The notes under the pieces are model-generated. The model was not told where the DNA came from. It was given only the letters and a program-made list of their open reading frames with translations, and searched no databases. Positions 36,101 through 42,136 of a stretch of DNA of 64,000 bases are shown in pieces. A program made the position numbers and the translations under genes. The stretch comes from Hyperoodon ampullatus (taxonomy: Eukaryota; Chordata; Mammalia; Artiodactyla; Ziphiidae): contig OX457074.1 in NCBI GenBank assembly GCA_949752795.1, forward strand, positions 3,237,527 to 3,301,526, in the 5' to 3' direction. Numbering within the stretch: position 1 is the first letter of the stretch; each line of letters starts with the position of its first letter.

Positions 36101-38769
36101 TCTGGTTTATTTCACTTAGCATAATGTGTTCAAAGTGCATTTATGTTGTAGCGTGTATCAGAATTTCCTTCCTTTTTAAGGCTAAATAATATTCCATTGT
36201 GTGTATACACCACATTTTTTTTATCCATTCATTTGTTGGTGGACATTTGGGTTGTGTCCACTTTTGGCTATTGTGAATAATGTTGCTGGGAACCTTGGTG
36301 TACTTGTTTAAAAGGAGCAGTCTAATAACTTATTTAGCATATATAGCTAGGAGCAGAATTGCTGGGTCACAAGGTATTTACAATATTATCTAGCCAAGTA
36401 TTTCTAGATGGTTCACCAGAATGGCTGGACCAGCCTACATTCTCATCAGCAGTGCATGAGACAGCCCCCCCATTCCCACCAACACTGATATCCAGCTTTC
36501 TAATTTTTGCCAGTCTAATAGCTGTGAAATAATACCTATTTCTCTGATTACCAGTCTCCAGGGTTTAAAATCTATCTCATGTTTAGAAAACCATAATTCA
36601 AAAAGAGTCAAGTACCAAAATGTTCATTGAAGCTCTATTTACAATAGCCAGGACATGGAAGCAACCTTTGTGTCCATCAACAAACGAATGGATAAAGAAG
36701 ATGTGGTACATATTTACAATGGAATATTACTCAGCCATAAAAAGAAATGAAATTGAGTTATTTGTAGTGAGGTGGATGGACCTAGAGTCTGTCATACAGA
36801 GTGAAGTAAGTCAGAAAGAGAAAAACAAATACCGTATGCTAACACAAATATATGGAATCTAAGAAAAAAAAAAAAGGTCATGAAGAACCTAGGGGTAAGA
36901 TGGGAATAAAGACACAGACCTACTAGAGAATGGACTTGAGGATATGGGGAGGGGGAAGGGTAAGCTGTGACAAAGTGAGAGAGTGGCATGCACATATATA
37001 CACTACCAAACGTAAAATAGATAGCTAGTGGGAAGCAGCCGCATAGCACAGGGAGATCAGCTCAGTGGTTTGTGACCACCTAGAGGGGTGGGATAGGGAG
37101 GGTGGGAGGGAGGGAGACGCAAGAGGGAAGAGATATGGGAACATATGTATATGTATAACTGATTCACTTTGTTATAAAGCAGAAACTAACACACCATCGT
37201 AAAGCAATTATGCTCCAATAAAGATGTTAAAAAAAAATAATAGGGGCTTCCCTGGTGGCGCAGTGGATGAGAGTCCGCCTGCCGATGCAGGGGACACGGG
37301 TTCATGCCCCGGTCTGGGAAGATCCCACATGCTGCGGAGCGGCTGGGCCCGTGAGCCATGGCCGCTGAGCCTGCGCGTCCGGAGCCTGTGCTCCACAACG
37401 GGAGAGGCCACAACAGTGAGAGGCCCACATACCGCAAAAAAAAATAAATAAATAAAATAAAATAAAATAAAAAATAAATAAATAAATAAAATCTATCTCA
37501 TGTTTAAAGACCTCCAGAGGAAGAAACTGTTCTAACCAAAATCTTTCTTGCTGCTCATGACCTCAGCTCTTCATCTGTTTGTTTTAATTAAAAATGGCAT
37601 AGGAGGGAGCCCTTTGCTTTCCACAATCTCATTTTGGACCATTTTCTTTTTCAGCCTCTAACCTCAGTAGAAACCTTCCCAGAATCCACCACCCAGGTCT
37701 CAGATACCCCTCAGTCTCTACTAGGGGTGACCATGGGAACCAGCTCTGAGTGTAGTAGCTCAGAGATGGACAGGGGCGCCTCCTTTAAACGCAAGCAGCA
37801 GCAGATGCCTTGGCACCTCATCCAGGAAAAATTATCAAACAATTCTCTGCCTACAAAATCCCGGAGCTTCTCAAGAAGTCTGAACCCAAGCTGGACTTTG
37901 CTAAAGAATGGCATGAAGAAGCAGCATCCCGTGTCAGAGCTGTTCGCCAAGGTTCCACTGAGGGAGAAGCTGTCCTTGTTCCCAGCTCACTACAACCCAG
38001 AGCTGGTGCTGAGTGAAAAGTCACGTGAGTGCCAGTGTACAGGGATGTGCGAAGAGCTTAGGGGATGGAGAAACCAACAGAACCTGTCCTAATCTTGGGG
38101 AGTGCCCCGTCTGAGGAGGACTGTAGTCCCTGCCTTCAGGGAGACCCCAGTCTGATGGCGGAGACATAGTTTTTGTTCTTAGGGAGTCTCTAGTCTTATT
38201 GGGAAAGCAAAAAAATGATAAAAGTAGAGCTATGTCTAAGTACCCTCTTTAATGTTTCCTGTTCTCATTCAGATGAGGCCCACTCAGCTGAGCCTGTACA
38301 AGTTGGGGGTGTTAAGTTTAAAAAAAAAAAAAAAAAACAGGGAAGAGAAACTGTTTGGAGGAAAGGCACAATGGCTGATTCTGATTCAGCAGCTTCCGCC
38401 ACTTTTCAGTGGGAGACCCTAGTGGGAGGTGGCCTTCGCCAGGAATTTGTGCGGAGTCCAGCAGCACAGATTGATGATGCCAATGCCTTTGCCTTTCCAG
38501 AAAATCCCTCCCTGCCCCGGAAGTGCTACTTCTGCAGCCGAAGCTCTGGCGAGAAGAGGCAGCTGGATGTGCCCGCCCTCCTCCTCTTGCAGAATTCTCA
38601 CAGCCATGCTGTTTCCCTGAATGACCTGCTGGTGGTTGCCACTGCAGCCCGACTGGATCCAAGGCCTGGCAGAAGCCATACAGGTGCTGTGCGAGACCGG
38701 TGTATACAGGATGAGGAAGCGTACAGCCACTGCCTGACCTCTGGCCAAAGAGGATGTGAGAGGAACTAG
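9994..38769 (+). CDS. TTLL6: TTLL6 gene, tubulin polyglutamylase (14 coding exons)
   Basis: Tubulin-tyrosine-ligase-like enzyme that, in the known family, adds and elongates glutamate side chains on tubulin tails in cilia and flagella using ATP. The model joins 9994-10172, 11049-11086, 12337-12455, 12593-12723, 14248-14404, 15181-15324, 15928-16013, 20465-20690, 22029-22204, 23512-23700, 24378-24555, 25509-25790, 37655-38024 and 38501-38769. All phases fit, giving 2544 nt (847 residues plus stop). The order is a Lys-rich N-terminus, TTL/ATP-grasp core (residues about 60-370), a basic microtubule-binding segment (about 370-480) and a low-complexity tail whose C-terminus matches TTLL6 rather than TTLL13 as I recall them. 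Exon 2 has no usable AG acceptor, so whether full-length protein is made is open. Gene order with a CpG island on the left fits the CALCOCO2-TTLL6-HOXB13 locus. Confidence 0.9.
11049..11086 (+). CDS. TTLL6: TTLL6 exon 2 (38 nt, residues 60-73) with anomalous acceptor
   Basis: Encodes [12 protein letters not shown], the conserved beginning of the TTL domain, and ends at donor g|gtgagc. The polypyrimidine tract ends in ccag at 11042-11045. Splicing there adds atg and makes TGA at 11047-11049 in the coding frame. The other two frames also hit TGA, at 11054-11056 and 11079-11081. If the boundary is instead the TG at 11047-11048, the split codon becomes AGA and the reading is Arg-Leu-Val-Ile, as in the human protein from memory. 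The start at 11049 is therefore chosen on coding grounds. Skipping the exon also gives a stop in exon 3. Confidence 0.7.
11209..11514 (-). mobile_element. CHR-family SINE (long form), minus, in intron 2
   Basis: Antisense SINE with an A/T tail at the left, ctttgttgctgcccaggctt, repeated cggtggcttctcttgttg-like blocks, and the head complement ccaccagggaagtc at the right edge. Confidence 0.9.
11682..11883 (+). mobile_element. CHR-family SINE, plus, with scrambled 5' tip
   Basis: The body from ccctggtggcgcagtggtcg to an A-tail is standard. An attaataggga target duplication brackets it (left copy at 11641, right copy at about 11885). Between the left copy and the body lie two near-identical 12-bp units (atcgggctatcg) and a partial third, in place of the usual gggcttc head. 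Confidence 0.9.
12337..12455 (+). CDS. TTLL6: TTLL6 exon 3 (residues 73-112)
   Basis: Acceptor cacggcag and donor cag|gtatct. Encodes [14 protein letters not shown], then [18 protein letters not shown], the segment typical of TTLL6-type polyglutamylases where the chain enters the TTL fold. Phase 1 entry and phase 0 exit agree with both neighbours. Confidence 0.93.
12593..12723 (+). CDS. TTLL6: TTLL6 exon 4 (residues 113-156)
   Basis: Acceptor tttgcag and donor ga|gtgagt. Encodes [20 protein letters not shown] and then [15 protein letters not shown], a hallmark TTLL motif (HFPG near the start, FPRTW at the end). It exits in phase 2 with the Asp codon completed by exon 5. Confidence 0.95.
13596..13615. 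repeat. Homopolymeric A run in intron 4
   Basis: About twenty consecutive A flanked by two copies of agaagtata (left near 13589, right near 13616). The flanking repeats suggest a small insertion footprint, but no element body is present. Confidence 0.7.
13900..14075 (-). repeat. MIR SINE, minus, intron 4
   Basis: Antisense MIR core: tctagatgatggaattgagg, cttagagaggtcaag, ctggtgagtg and gtttaaatccagg in order. Confidence 0.7.
14248..14404 (+). CDS. TTLL6: TTLL6 exon 5 (residues 156-208), ATP-binding lysine region
   Basis: Acceptor tggtag and donor aag|gtactt. Encodes [19 protein letters not shown] followed by [12 protein letters not shown]. In the TTL/ATP-grasp fold the Lys of KPD (residue 175) and the Gly-rich loop after it hold nucleotide. 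The exon ends MICQLYISK (200-208), the hinge strand that also contacts adenine. All expected residues are present. Confidence 0.96.
14945..15050 (-). repeat. MIR SINE fragment, minus, intron 5
   Basis: Short antisense MIR core with tttgacagatgaggaaactg and acaaggtcacatggcc. Confidence 0.6.
15181..15324 (+). CDS. TTLL6: TTLL6 exon 6 (residues 209-256)
   Basis: Acceptor tcctcccag and donor ctg|gtgagc. Encodes [16 protein letters not shown], in which the Lys, Asp and Arg (216, 218, 220) form a core motif of the tubulin-ligase active site, followed by [14 protein letters not shown]. Intact and in frame at both ends. Confidence 0.96.
15425..15600 (-). repeat. MIR SINE, minus, intron 6
   Basis: Antisense MIR blocks: cagtttacagataaggaaat, aaggtcacagagctagg and a following gaggtg region in order. 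Confidence 0.7.
15928..16013 (+). CDS. TTLL6: TTLL6 exon 7 (residues 257-285)
   Basis: Acceptor tccccag and donor ag|gtaagg. Encodes [28 protein letters not shown] (262-270) is the most conserved TTLL signature. It exits in phase 2 with a split Arg codon completed by exon 8. Confidence 0.96.
16770..16960 (+). repeat. MIR SINE, plus, intron 7
   Basis: Sense MIR blocks: ctctctgagcttccatttc, tggtctgtaggatagg and a following atctcgtagggtcactctga region. Diverged. Confidence 0.65.
17603..17734 (+). mobile_element. Short cetartiodactyl tRNA-derived SINE, plus, intron 7
   Basis: Starts ggaattcccaggcagtccag, contains gggtttgatccctggtcggg, and ends in (aaat)n. A target-site duplication aaaatgacgcaataa / aaaatgacgtaataa flanks it (left about 17589-17602, right about 17731-17745). 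Confidence 0.9.
17995..18235 (-). repeat. MIR SINE, minus, intron 7
   Basis: Antisense MIR: tgagcgcttcctgtctgccaggcactg region, catcctcataagaacac, aaggttaagaaacgtgccc and gccctt-aaccactagc. Confidence 0.8.
19399..19512. mobile_element. Short DNA-transposon-like element with terminal inverted repeats
   Basis: Ends atagggtgacca (19399-19410) and tggtgaccctat (19501-19512) are inverted repeats with one mismatch. The 114-bp interior has no coding capacity, as in a non-autonomous MITE. I cannot name the family with certainty. Confidence 0.6.
19840..20119 (-). mobile_element. CHR-family SINE (long form), minus, intron 7
   Basis: A T/A-rich tail at the left (attaattaattaattt), the antisense body with gcggcctctcttgttgcgg, and the right-edge head ccaccagggaagccc. 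An open frame running from it into exon 8 (20001-20714) is a chimera of SINE, intron and exon. Confidence 0.92.
20465..20690 (+). CDS. TTLL6: TTLL6 exon 8 (residues 285-360)
   Basis: Acceptor cttccag and donor gag|gtgcgg. Contains the conserved [20 protein letters not shown] stretch, ending WLLE. The Glu at 342, the Asp at 347 and the terminal Glu360 are expected in the catalytic and Mg-binding site of TTL enzymes. Phase 2 entry and phase 0 exit fit. Confidence 0.96.
20691..22028. other. TTLL6 intron 8, GC-rich, no element recognised
   Basis: About 1.3 kb of GC-rich unique sequence. The many overlapping open frames on both strands reflect composition (few stops), not genes. Confidence 0.5.
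22029..22204 (+). CDS. TTLL6: TTLL6 exon 9 (residues 361-419)
   Basis: Acceptor cctcacag and donor ag|gtacaa. Starts [20 protein letters not shown]. Asn362 with the preceding Glu360 is the conserved E-V-N metal-binding motif that closes the active site. The basic continuation ([13 protein letters not shown]) is where polyglutamylases of this clade carry a cationic microtubule-binding segment. Confidence 0.96.
22205..23511. other. TTLL6 intron 9
   Basis: About 1.3 kb with no assignable young repeat and no additional exon that I can support. Confidence 0.45.
23512..23700 (+). CDS. TTLL6: TTLL6 exon 10 (residues 419-482)
   Basis: Acceptor cccaacag and donor cg|gtagga. Encodes [19 protein letters not shown], then [20 protein letters not shown], then [13 protein letters not shown], a charged helical segment following the core. 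YEK occurs twice in similar settings. Phase 2 at both ends, with split Arg codons. Confidence 0.95.
24378..24555 (+). CDS. TTLL6: TTLL6 exon 11 (residues 482-541)
   Basis: Acceptor tgggcag and donor caa|gtaaac. Encodes [20 protein letters not shown], then a Lys/Arg/Gln-rich helix typical of the TTLL6 tail. It exits in phase 0. Confidence 0.92.
24556..25508. other. TTLL6 intron 11
   Basis: Unique, GC-rich at the 5' side and AT-richer near 25180-25280. No extra exon or intact repeat recognised. Confidence 0.45.
25509..25790 (+). CDS. TTLL6: TTLL6 exon 12 (residues 542-635)
   Basis: Acceptor ccttcccag and donor gtg|gtaagt, 282 nt, phase 0 at both ends. Encodes [18 protein letters not shown], which resembles the human TTLL6 tail, and then a Ser/Pro/Ala-rich low-complexity stretch. 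The open frame continues upstream of the acceptor, so the left edge rests on the splice signal and on where similarity begins. Confidence 0.88.
26399..26693 (-). mobile_element. Extra sequence and second poly(A) attached to the SINE (putative 3' transduction)
   Basis: Read on the minus strand, the SINE A-tail is followed by about 270 bp of non-repeat sequence and then a pure A run (T run at about 26400-26421). Outside that the MaLR LTR resumes. tgagct(t) occurs at both outer edges (26395-26401 and 26884-26890), as expected for one insertion event. Confidence 0.65.
26694..26882 (-). mobile_element. CHR-family SINE, minus, 5'-truncated
   Basis: The antisense body has a T-rich tail at 26694 and ends at ggcaggcggactct, lacking the last part (caaccactgcgccaccagggaagccc in other copies). 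The missing part is the SINE 5' head, consistent with incomplete reverse transcription. Confidence 0.9.
27563..27847 (+). mobile_element. CHR-family SINE (long form), plus, intron 12
   Basis: Begins gggcttccctggtggcacag, carries the long 3' part (gcaactagagaaagccc, acgaagacccaacacagcc) and ends in (aatc)n. Related flanks ttttaaaaatacccgttaca and tttttaaaaacccattaca form a degraded target duplication. Confidence 0.92.
27960..28215 (+). repeat. L1 ORF2 3' fragment, plus (left part)
   Basis: Sense L1 wording: ggatatgacaccaacccc, ggagaaaacatttgcaaacc, ggttaatatccagac. It continues after the two SINEs at about 28800. Confidence 0.85.
28216..28560 (+). mobile_element. CHR-family SINE (long form), plus, first of two at the same site
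   Basis: Starts ggcttccctggtggcacgg, has three repeated ccacaactactga blocks in its 3' half, and ends in (aaat)n. Target aaatgggtagagg precedes it and recurs at 28564-28576. Confidence 0.93.
28578..28790 (+). mobile_element. CHR-family SINE (short form), plus, second at the same site
   Basis: Starts gggcttccctggtggcgcag and ends in an A-rich tail. It is bracketed by aaatgggtagaggc (28564-28577) and aaattgagtagaggct (28789-28804), the same L1 target as the neighbouring SINE. Confidence 0.93.
28800..29100 (+). repeat. L1 3' fragment, plus (right part)
   Basis: Continues the L1 broken by the SINEs: cttaaatagacatttctcc, then 3'UTR wording ggttgccaggggctg and cacttaaaaatggttatgatgg. Confidence 0.85.
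29101..29285 (+). mobile_element. CHR-family SINE (long form), plus, 5'-truncated
   Basis: Starts within the body (gtgagccacaactactgaag) and ends with cgcagccaaaaataaataaa. The head half is missing. Confidence 0.85.
29340..29540 (+). repeat. MIR SINE, plus, intron 12
   Basis: Sense MIR blocks: aagcctcagtttccccatct, aatagtacctacc and ttgtgaggattaaatg. Confidence 0.75.
29885..30005 (-). mobile_element. Short tRNA-derived SINE, minus, intron 12
   Basis: Antisense: ggatcttagttccccgagc, gaatctaacccgagcccc, ending gccagggaagtccc. Confidence 0.85.
30100..32837 (-). repeat. Old L1, minus (3'UTR into ORF2)
   Basis: Antisense L1 text in order: tgctgaatcgtgttccattg, then ORF2 complement such as ttatcattaagtatggtgtt, gtcaagtgctttttttgg-like text, and gttaatatggtggattacat. 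It is broken by a short SINE at 31797-31896. Stops and indels leave no intact ORF2. Confidence 0.85.
31797..31896 (-). mobile_element. Short tRNA-derived SINE, minus, inside L1
   Basis: Antisense: gggccacacctcgtgac, ggatcttagttcctgg, ending accagggaagtccc. A (tta)n run on its left is the tail complement. Confidence 0.85.
32838..33400 (-). repeat. Younger L1 3' end, minus, nested in the older L1
   Basis: Starts with the antisense A-tail and tttattgaagtatagttgc, runs to gtctgttgatggatac, and is then followed by the host L1 text. agaaatg on both sides (about 32820 and 33399) may be the target duplication. A TA dinucleotide run sits at about 33122-33158. Confidence 0.85.
33401..36350 (-). repeat. 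L1-derived block, minus (two or more copies)
   Basis: ORF2 antisense text appears twice with similar content: tttcacgtgcacttcaaaag at about 33570 and tttcatgtgcacctgaaaag at about 34727. This shows two separate L1 insertions in the same orientation. A third 3' piece covers about 36050-36350 (aaataatattccattgtgtg). 33730-34080 is less clearly L1. Confidence 0.75.
36567..36585. repeat. Left copy of 19-bp target-site duplication
   Basis: aaaatctatctcatgttta here is repeated exactly at 37488-37506, bracketing an L1 3' end and a SINE as one unit. Confidence 0.93.
36586..37243 (+). mobile_element. Young L1 3' end, plus, 5'-truncated
   Basis: Sense cetartiodactyl-type L1 3' end: caatagccaggacatggaag, the translated stretch ending in [11 protein letters not shown], the 3'UTR with gtgaccacctagaggggtgg, and ctccaataaagatgttaaaa. 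The low divergence fits a recent insertion. Confidence 0.92.
37244..37487 (+). mobile_element. CHR-family SINE, plus, directly on the L1 tail
   Basis: Starts gggcttccctggtggcgcag immediately after the L1 A-run and ends in a long (aaataa)n tail. The shared target duplication lies outside the L1-SINE pair. It sits about 170 bp before exon 13. Confidence 0.93.
37655..38024 (+). CDS. TTLL6: TTLL6 exon 13 (residues 636-759)
   Basis: Acceptor ctttttcag and donor c|gtgagt. Encodes [17 protein letters not shown] and a Ser/Lys-rich tail, ending [11 protein letters not shown]. This low-complexity region diverges fast between mammals, and only blocks such as SSECSSSE and LLKNGMKKQ look related to the human tail. 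Its last 180 bases and the donor are duplicated in inverted orientation at 40305-40522. The exon lacks the 1-bp deletion seen in that copy. Confidence 0.85.
38273..38500 (+). other. In-frame extension upstream of the last TTLL6 exon (alternative exon part or intron)
   Basis: Open in the TTLL6 frame for its whole 228 bp and preceded by a plausible acceptor. It contains eighteen consecutive A (about 38321-38338) and then encodes [20 protein letters not shown]. Either an extended last exon or intron that happens to be open. I recognise no family in it. Confidence 0.45.
38501..38769 (+). CDS. TTLL6: TTLL6 exon 14 (last coding exon, residues 759-847, stop TAG)
   Basis: Acceptor gcctttccag, phase 1, stop at 38767-38769. 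Encodes [17 protein letters not shown], then [20 protein letters not shown], which closely matches the human TTLL6 C-terminus. An alternative acceptor at 38271-38272 (gttctcattcag) is also in phase and would add 76 residues, including a six-Lys run from an A-tract. The short form is preferred because it gives 847 residues, close to the human length. The last about 20 residues differ from human. Confidence 0.8.
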
Positions 38770-39480
38770 GTAGGCCCATCCATATTCCCTTCATGTGTCT
38801 GGTGCATTGGCAGGCACTATACATATACTTCTGGAATGTTGGGTAGGTAGGTGGACTGATGGATTCATAAATACATACAGGTAAGTAGACAATTCAGACT
38901 TAACCTCAGTCAAAATGTGACCCCCTTGCAATGTATATTTCTGCTATGACTGGTCCAGCCCCACTGCTTTAGGTACACTTAGCCTTGTCTTCCACTCATG
39001 GCTGAAATTGAGACAGTCGCTAATGCCGGTCCCCTAAGTAGAACCATGCCAACCATGAAGGGTTGATTTCCACACCTTTCGTGCTCTGCCAGCCTGGCCT
39101 AGGTCCAGGTCACTTGCCCTGAGAGCTGGCCCTGTGATGGAGTGTACTGAGGGCACGGAACAACAGGATAGTGGCGCCTGAGAAGATCTGGAAACAAAGA
39201 CCCTTAAGCTTTGATTCCACTGTGTAAAAGGACCAAAGAGAGAGCAAGGGAGCCCTCTGTCAGAAAGTTAGTGCTTCTAAAGGAAGGTGATATGTAAAAA
39301 CTTAGGAGAACTCTACAACGTAGTATTGCCTGTGGTGGAGGGGTCTGTGCTGCTTGGCTGCTTATGGAAGGAGATACATTTTACTCATCTCCCTCACTCC
39401 TGCCAGCCACCTAAAGCAGACTGTGACCAGTCTGACCTGACCCCCTCGTGACCTGTAGCTCACACTGCAGAAGGGCTGGC
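38770..39480 (+). other. Presumed TTLL6 3'UTR and downstream
   Basis: Unique sequence after the stop codon with no AATAAA before 40018, so the 3'UTR may be long or may use a variant signal. No further exon seen. Confidence 0.35.
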
Positions 39481-39484
39481 GAGT

Positions 39485-39650
39485 GAACATCAGCCCATAG
39501 GGATCATTTTGGGTGCTCATAAAAATGCATATTCCAAGGCCAGCTCCTGGAAATTCTTATTCAGTAGGTCCTACTGGGGGCCCAGGAATCTGCATTTTAA
39601 GAAGTTCCTCTAGGTGATTCTGTTGGTCCTCTTACCACCATCAGAGAAAA
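39485..39650 (+). mobile_element. MER5-like hAT MITE, plus
   Basis: Contains attcttattcagtaggtcct, caggaatctgcattttaaga and gttcctctaggtgattctg, the characteristic middle and right part of MER5A-type elements. Confidence 0.7.
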
Positions 39651-39654
39651 ACTG

Positions 39655-39830
39655 GGCCTGGTGTTTCCTAAACTTCCCAGATGATATGAATCATATGGGG
39701 CTCCTTGTGAAGCCTGTAGTTTCCAAGGCCACACCTCTGGAAATCCTGACACAAGAGATTTGGGACAGGCCACTGGGAATTTGCCTTTCAAGGAAGTATC
39801 TCAGGTGTGGTAGTGAAGACTGTCCTGTGT
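39655..39830 (+). mobile_element. Second MER5-like element, plus, adjacent
   Basis: Similar order of words (ttccctaaacttccc-like start, atatggggctccttgtga, gggaatttgcctttcaagg, tatctcaggtg). More diverged than its neighbour. Confidence 0.55.
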
Positions 39831-40017
39831 TTAGACCCAGGCCTGGGCAGAGGAACCTGTGACGGCCAGGCCTGACCTGTGGGCCTGTTATAGGAACAAA
39901 ACTCCCCAATCCTGATGGGGCTCAAACCTACCCCCACTGTCTTCGGTTCATAATTTTCCAGAATTTTAAGTTATTTATGCTCCTACTTTTAGAAAGGGGG
40001 ATCATGTAGCAGATTAC

Positions 40018-40023
40018 AATAAA
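40018..40023 (+). terminator. Candidate TTLL6 polyadenylation signal AATAAA
   Basis: First canonical AATAAA on the coding strand after the stop codon, about 1.25 kb downstream, in AT-rich context. Without transcript data the actual cleavage site is unknown. Confidence 0.35.
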
Positions 40024-40304
40024 AACTTGTATTTAATATGACTGTTAAAATGAAGTTATAATGATCAGAAGCCACACAGGGAAAGGGAAGAGATAATTAC
40101 ATTGAAAGGATGGGATAAAGTGCTTCCTGTAATGACCATTGAATTTGTCTCTGGACAGAAAAAGCCAAACATAGCATTCTGTCTTGGACTTTGTTGTCTC
40201 CCCAGTCAGAATAGAGACTCCTTAAGGACATGGACTATGCCTCCACCATCACACTGGGGTCTCTCTGAAGGCAGGGGCTTCATCCTCCCACCCCCACCCC
40301 ACAC

Positions 40305-40522
40305 TGAGCTCTTGGACATCCCTGTACACACTGGCACTCACATGACCGGTCACTCAGCGCCAGCTCTGGGTTGTAGTGAGCTGGGGACAAGGACAGCTTC
40401 TCCCTCAGTGGAACCTTGGCGAACAGCTCTGACACGGGATGCTGCTTCTTCATGCCATTCTTTAGCAAAGTCAGCTTGGGTTCAGATTCCATGAGAAGCT
40501 CTGGGATTTTGTAAGCAGAGAA
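40305..40522 (-). pseudogene. Inverted partial copy of TTLL6 exon 13
   Basis: Reverse complement of 37843-38060 over 218 bp, about 92-93% identical by eye, including an 86-bp perfect run (40387-40472 against 37894-37979). It covers the 3' half of exon 13, the donor position and about 36 bp of intron. One base corresponding to 37893 is missing, shifting the frame. Weak similarity continues to about 40536. The copy encodes on the minus strand [20 protein letters not shown], identical to the exon, but has no promoter or other TTLL6 exons near it. Confidence 0.9.
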
Positions 40523-40539
40523 GGTTTCGATATTTTCTC

Positions 40540-41335
40540 CTAAATGAGTAAAGATAAGTTTACTCATCTAGTAAATAGGTGATTCTTTAGGGGAGACTTC
40601 TTTCCCTGCCTCTAATTTCTAAGAGCAGTTTGTCATGTGGTCACTTGCTATTATAGACTTACTACCATCCATGGTGGATAATGGCTGAAGGTATTGACAT
40701 GTCTTCTAACGAATATTAATGATGGTAAAATTTACCCTTTTTCTTTTTGGTAGCATACTCTCTAGGTGCCAGCACTCCTCTAAATATATATATATTTTAT
40801 CTAATTTAATTCTAATCATAACTGTACACTTCAGAAAAGAAAAAACTGGGGCTCAAAGAGCATAAGGCTTAACATTCAGGAGGTTCCACAGTGGTGGAGA
40901 AAGGATTTGAGTCAGATGTTGCTGATTCCCAACCCTCAAGCTCTTAAAGTGACACTATTGTTCTTTCAAATGGCATTTTTAATATTAGGCTTCAGTTAGA
41001 GCTGAGAATAATAAATGGCTCTTTAGTGAAGGCATTTCTGTAGGAAGTAGTGATGGCCAAGACCAAGCAGGGCTTCCTAGAATACCATGTGGAGTCACCA
41101 GATCTCAGAGCTGGTCCTCTGCTTTTAGATCAAATAATGGCTTCTAAAAATTCCCAACTAGCCAGGTTGCAAAGGACTGACACATACAAGTCTGATTATA
41201 TACAGCAGAATGCCTATCAACACATTGATTTACAAATGGAGCAGGATGTGGTGTGAGAATAGGGCTTCTGCATAGTAAATAATGGTTGAACAAAAGAGGG
41301 AAAGAGCGGAGCAGAAGTCCACATTATGGATCACA
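40540..41335. other. Intergenic, AT-rich, no element assigned
   Basis: Contains a short TA run near 40785 and otherwise unassigned sequence. The 41050-41256 open frame has no recognised similarity. Confidence 0.4.
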
Positions 41336-41339
41336 GGCT

Positions 41340-41560
41340 TTCTTGGTAGGTGTGATAATAAAACCTTCCACACATCAAGTTTATGTACCGTATCTCATAT
41401 AATCCTCAGGTCGGTGCTGTGAGTTTGGCAAGGCAGACATTATTACTTTATCCTCAAATTGCAGATGAAGAGAATCAAGGTTCGGGGACATTAAATGATT
41501 TGCCCAAACTCACACGAGTGGTGGGCTCTGGACAACATAGCCTGATATTTCTTCCTCTTT
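41340..41560 (-). repeat. MIR SINE, minus
   Basis: Antisense MIR: ctcatataatcctcagg, attgcagatgaagagaatc, gatttgcccaaactcacac. Confidence 0.7.
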
Positions 41561-41797
41561 ACCACTCTGCCATGAACTTAGATCGCATCCTGACCCATGT
41601 GAGGAATGGACCTCTGACAATTTCCTCCATTTTTCTGCTTAAATCTCTATAATCTCATCATCCTTCCTTGGGATCCACTTTCATAGTGGGTGGGCCACTT
41701 ATTTAGGGGATAAATAGGCCATTTTGTAGGATTTTAAGGATGGTTTAAAGCTTGCTAAAGAAGGGTGCCTGACACCCTACTGAATAACTGGTAGCTG

Positions 41798-41836
41798 CAG
41801 TGATGATGACGATGATGATGGTGATGGTGATGAAGA
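41798..41836. repeat. (GAT)n microsatellite, imperfect
   Basis: About twelve gat/ggt/gac triplets in a row. Confidence 0.8.
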
Positions 41837-41884
41837 TACCGTGCTGATGGTATTGAGCCCAGCACTCTGGACACTTGCTTTTGG

Positions 41885-42065
41885 TGCACTAAAAGCTTTG
41901 CATACAGTATGTTAATCCTCAAAGCAACCCTTTGTGGTAGGTACTGTTGTTATTCTCTCTTTTCAAATGAGGAAACCAAGGTTTAGAGAAGTTAAGTAAC
42001 GTGCCCAAGGGCACATAGATACCAGAAGCTAAGTTTGTACTCTTAACTGCTACCACTTGTTGTCT
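41885..42065 (-). repeat. MIR SINE, minus
   Basis: Antisense MIR: taatcctcaaagcaaccc, aaatgaggaaaccaaggttt, gttaagtaacgtgccc in order. Confidence 0.75.
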
Positions 42066-42136
42066 GTGGCCAGCTTTTAAATGATCCATATCAAATGTTT
42101 GGGGCTGTAAGGATGCAGGAAGATGAATGTTGTATA

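Noticed and set aside
36620..36862. 80-codon open frame
   Set aside because: L1 ORF2 terminus within a 5'-truncated insertion.
40280..40567. Separate minus-strand gene from the open frame at the exon 13 copy
   Set aside because: The frame is inherited from the duplicated exon, has a 1-bp deletion against it, and lacks other exons.
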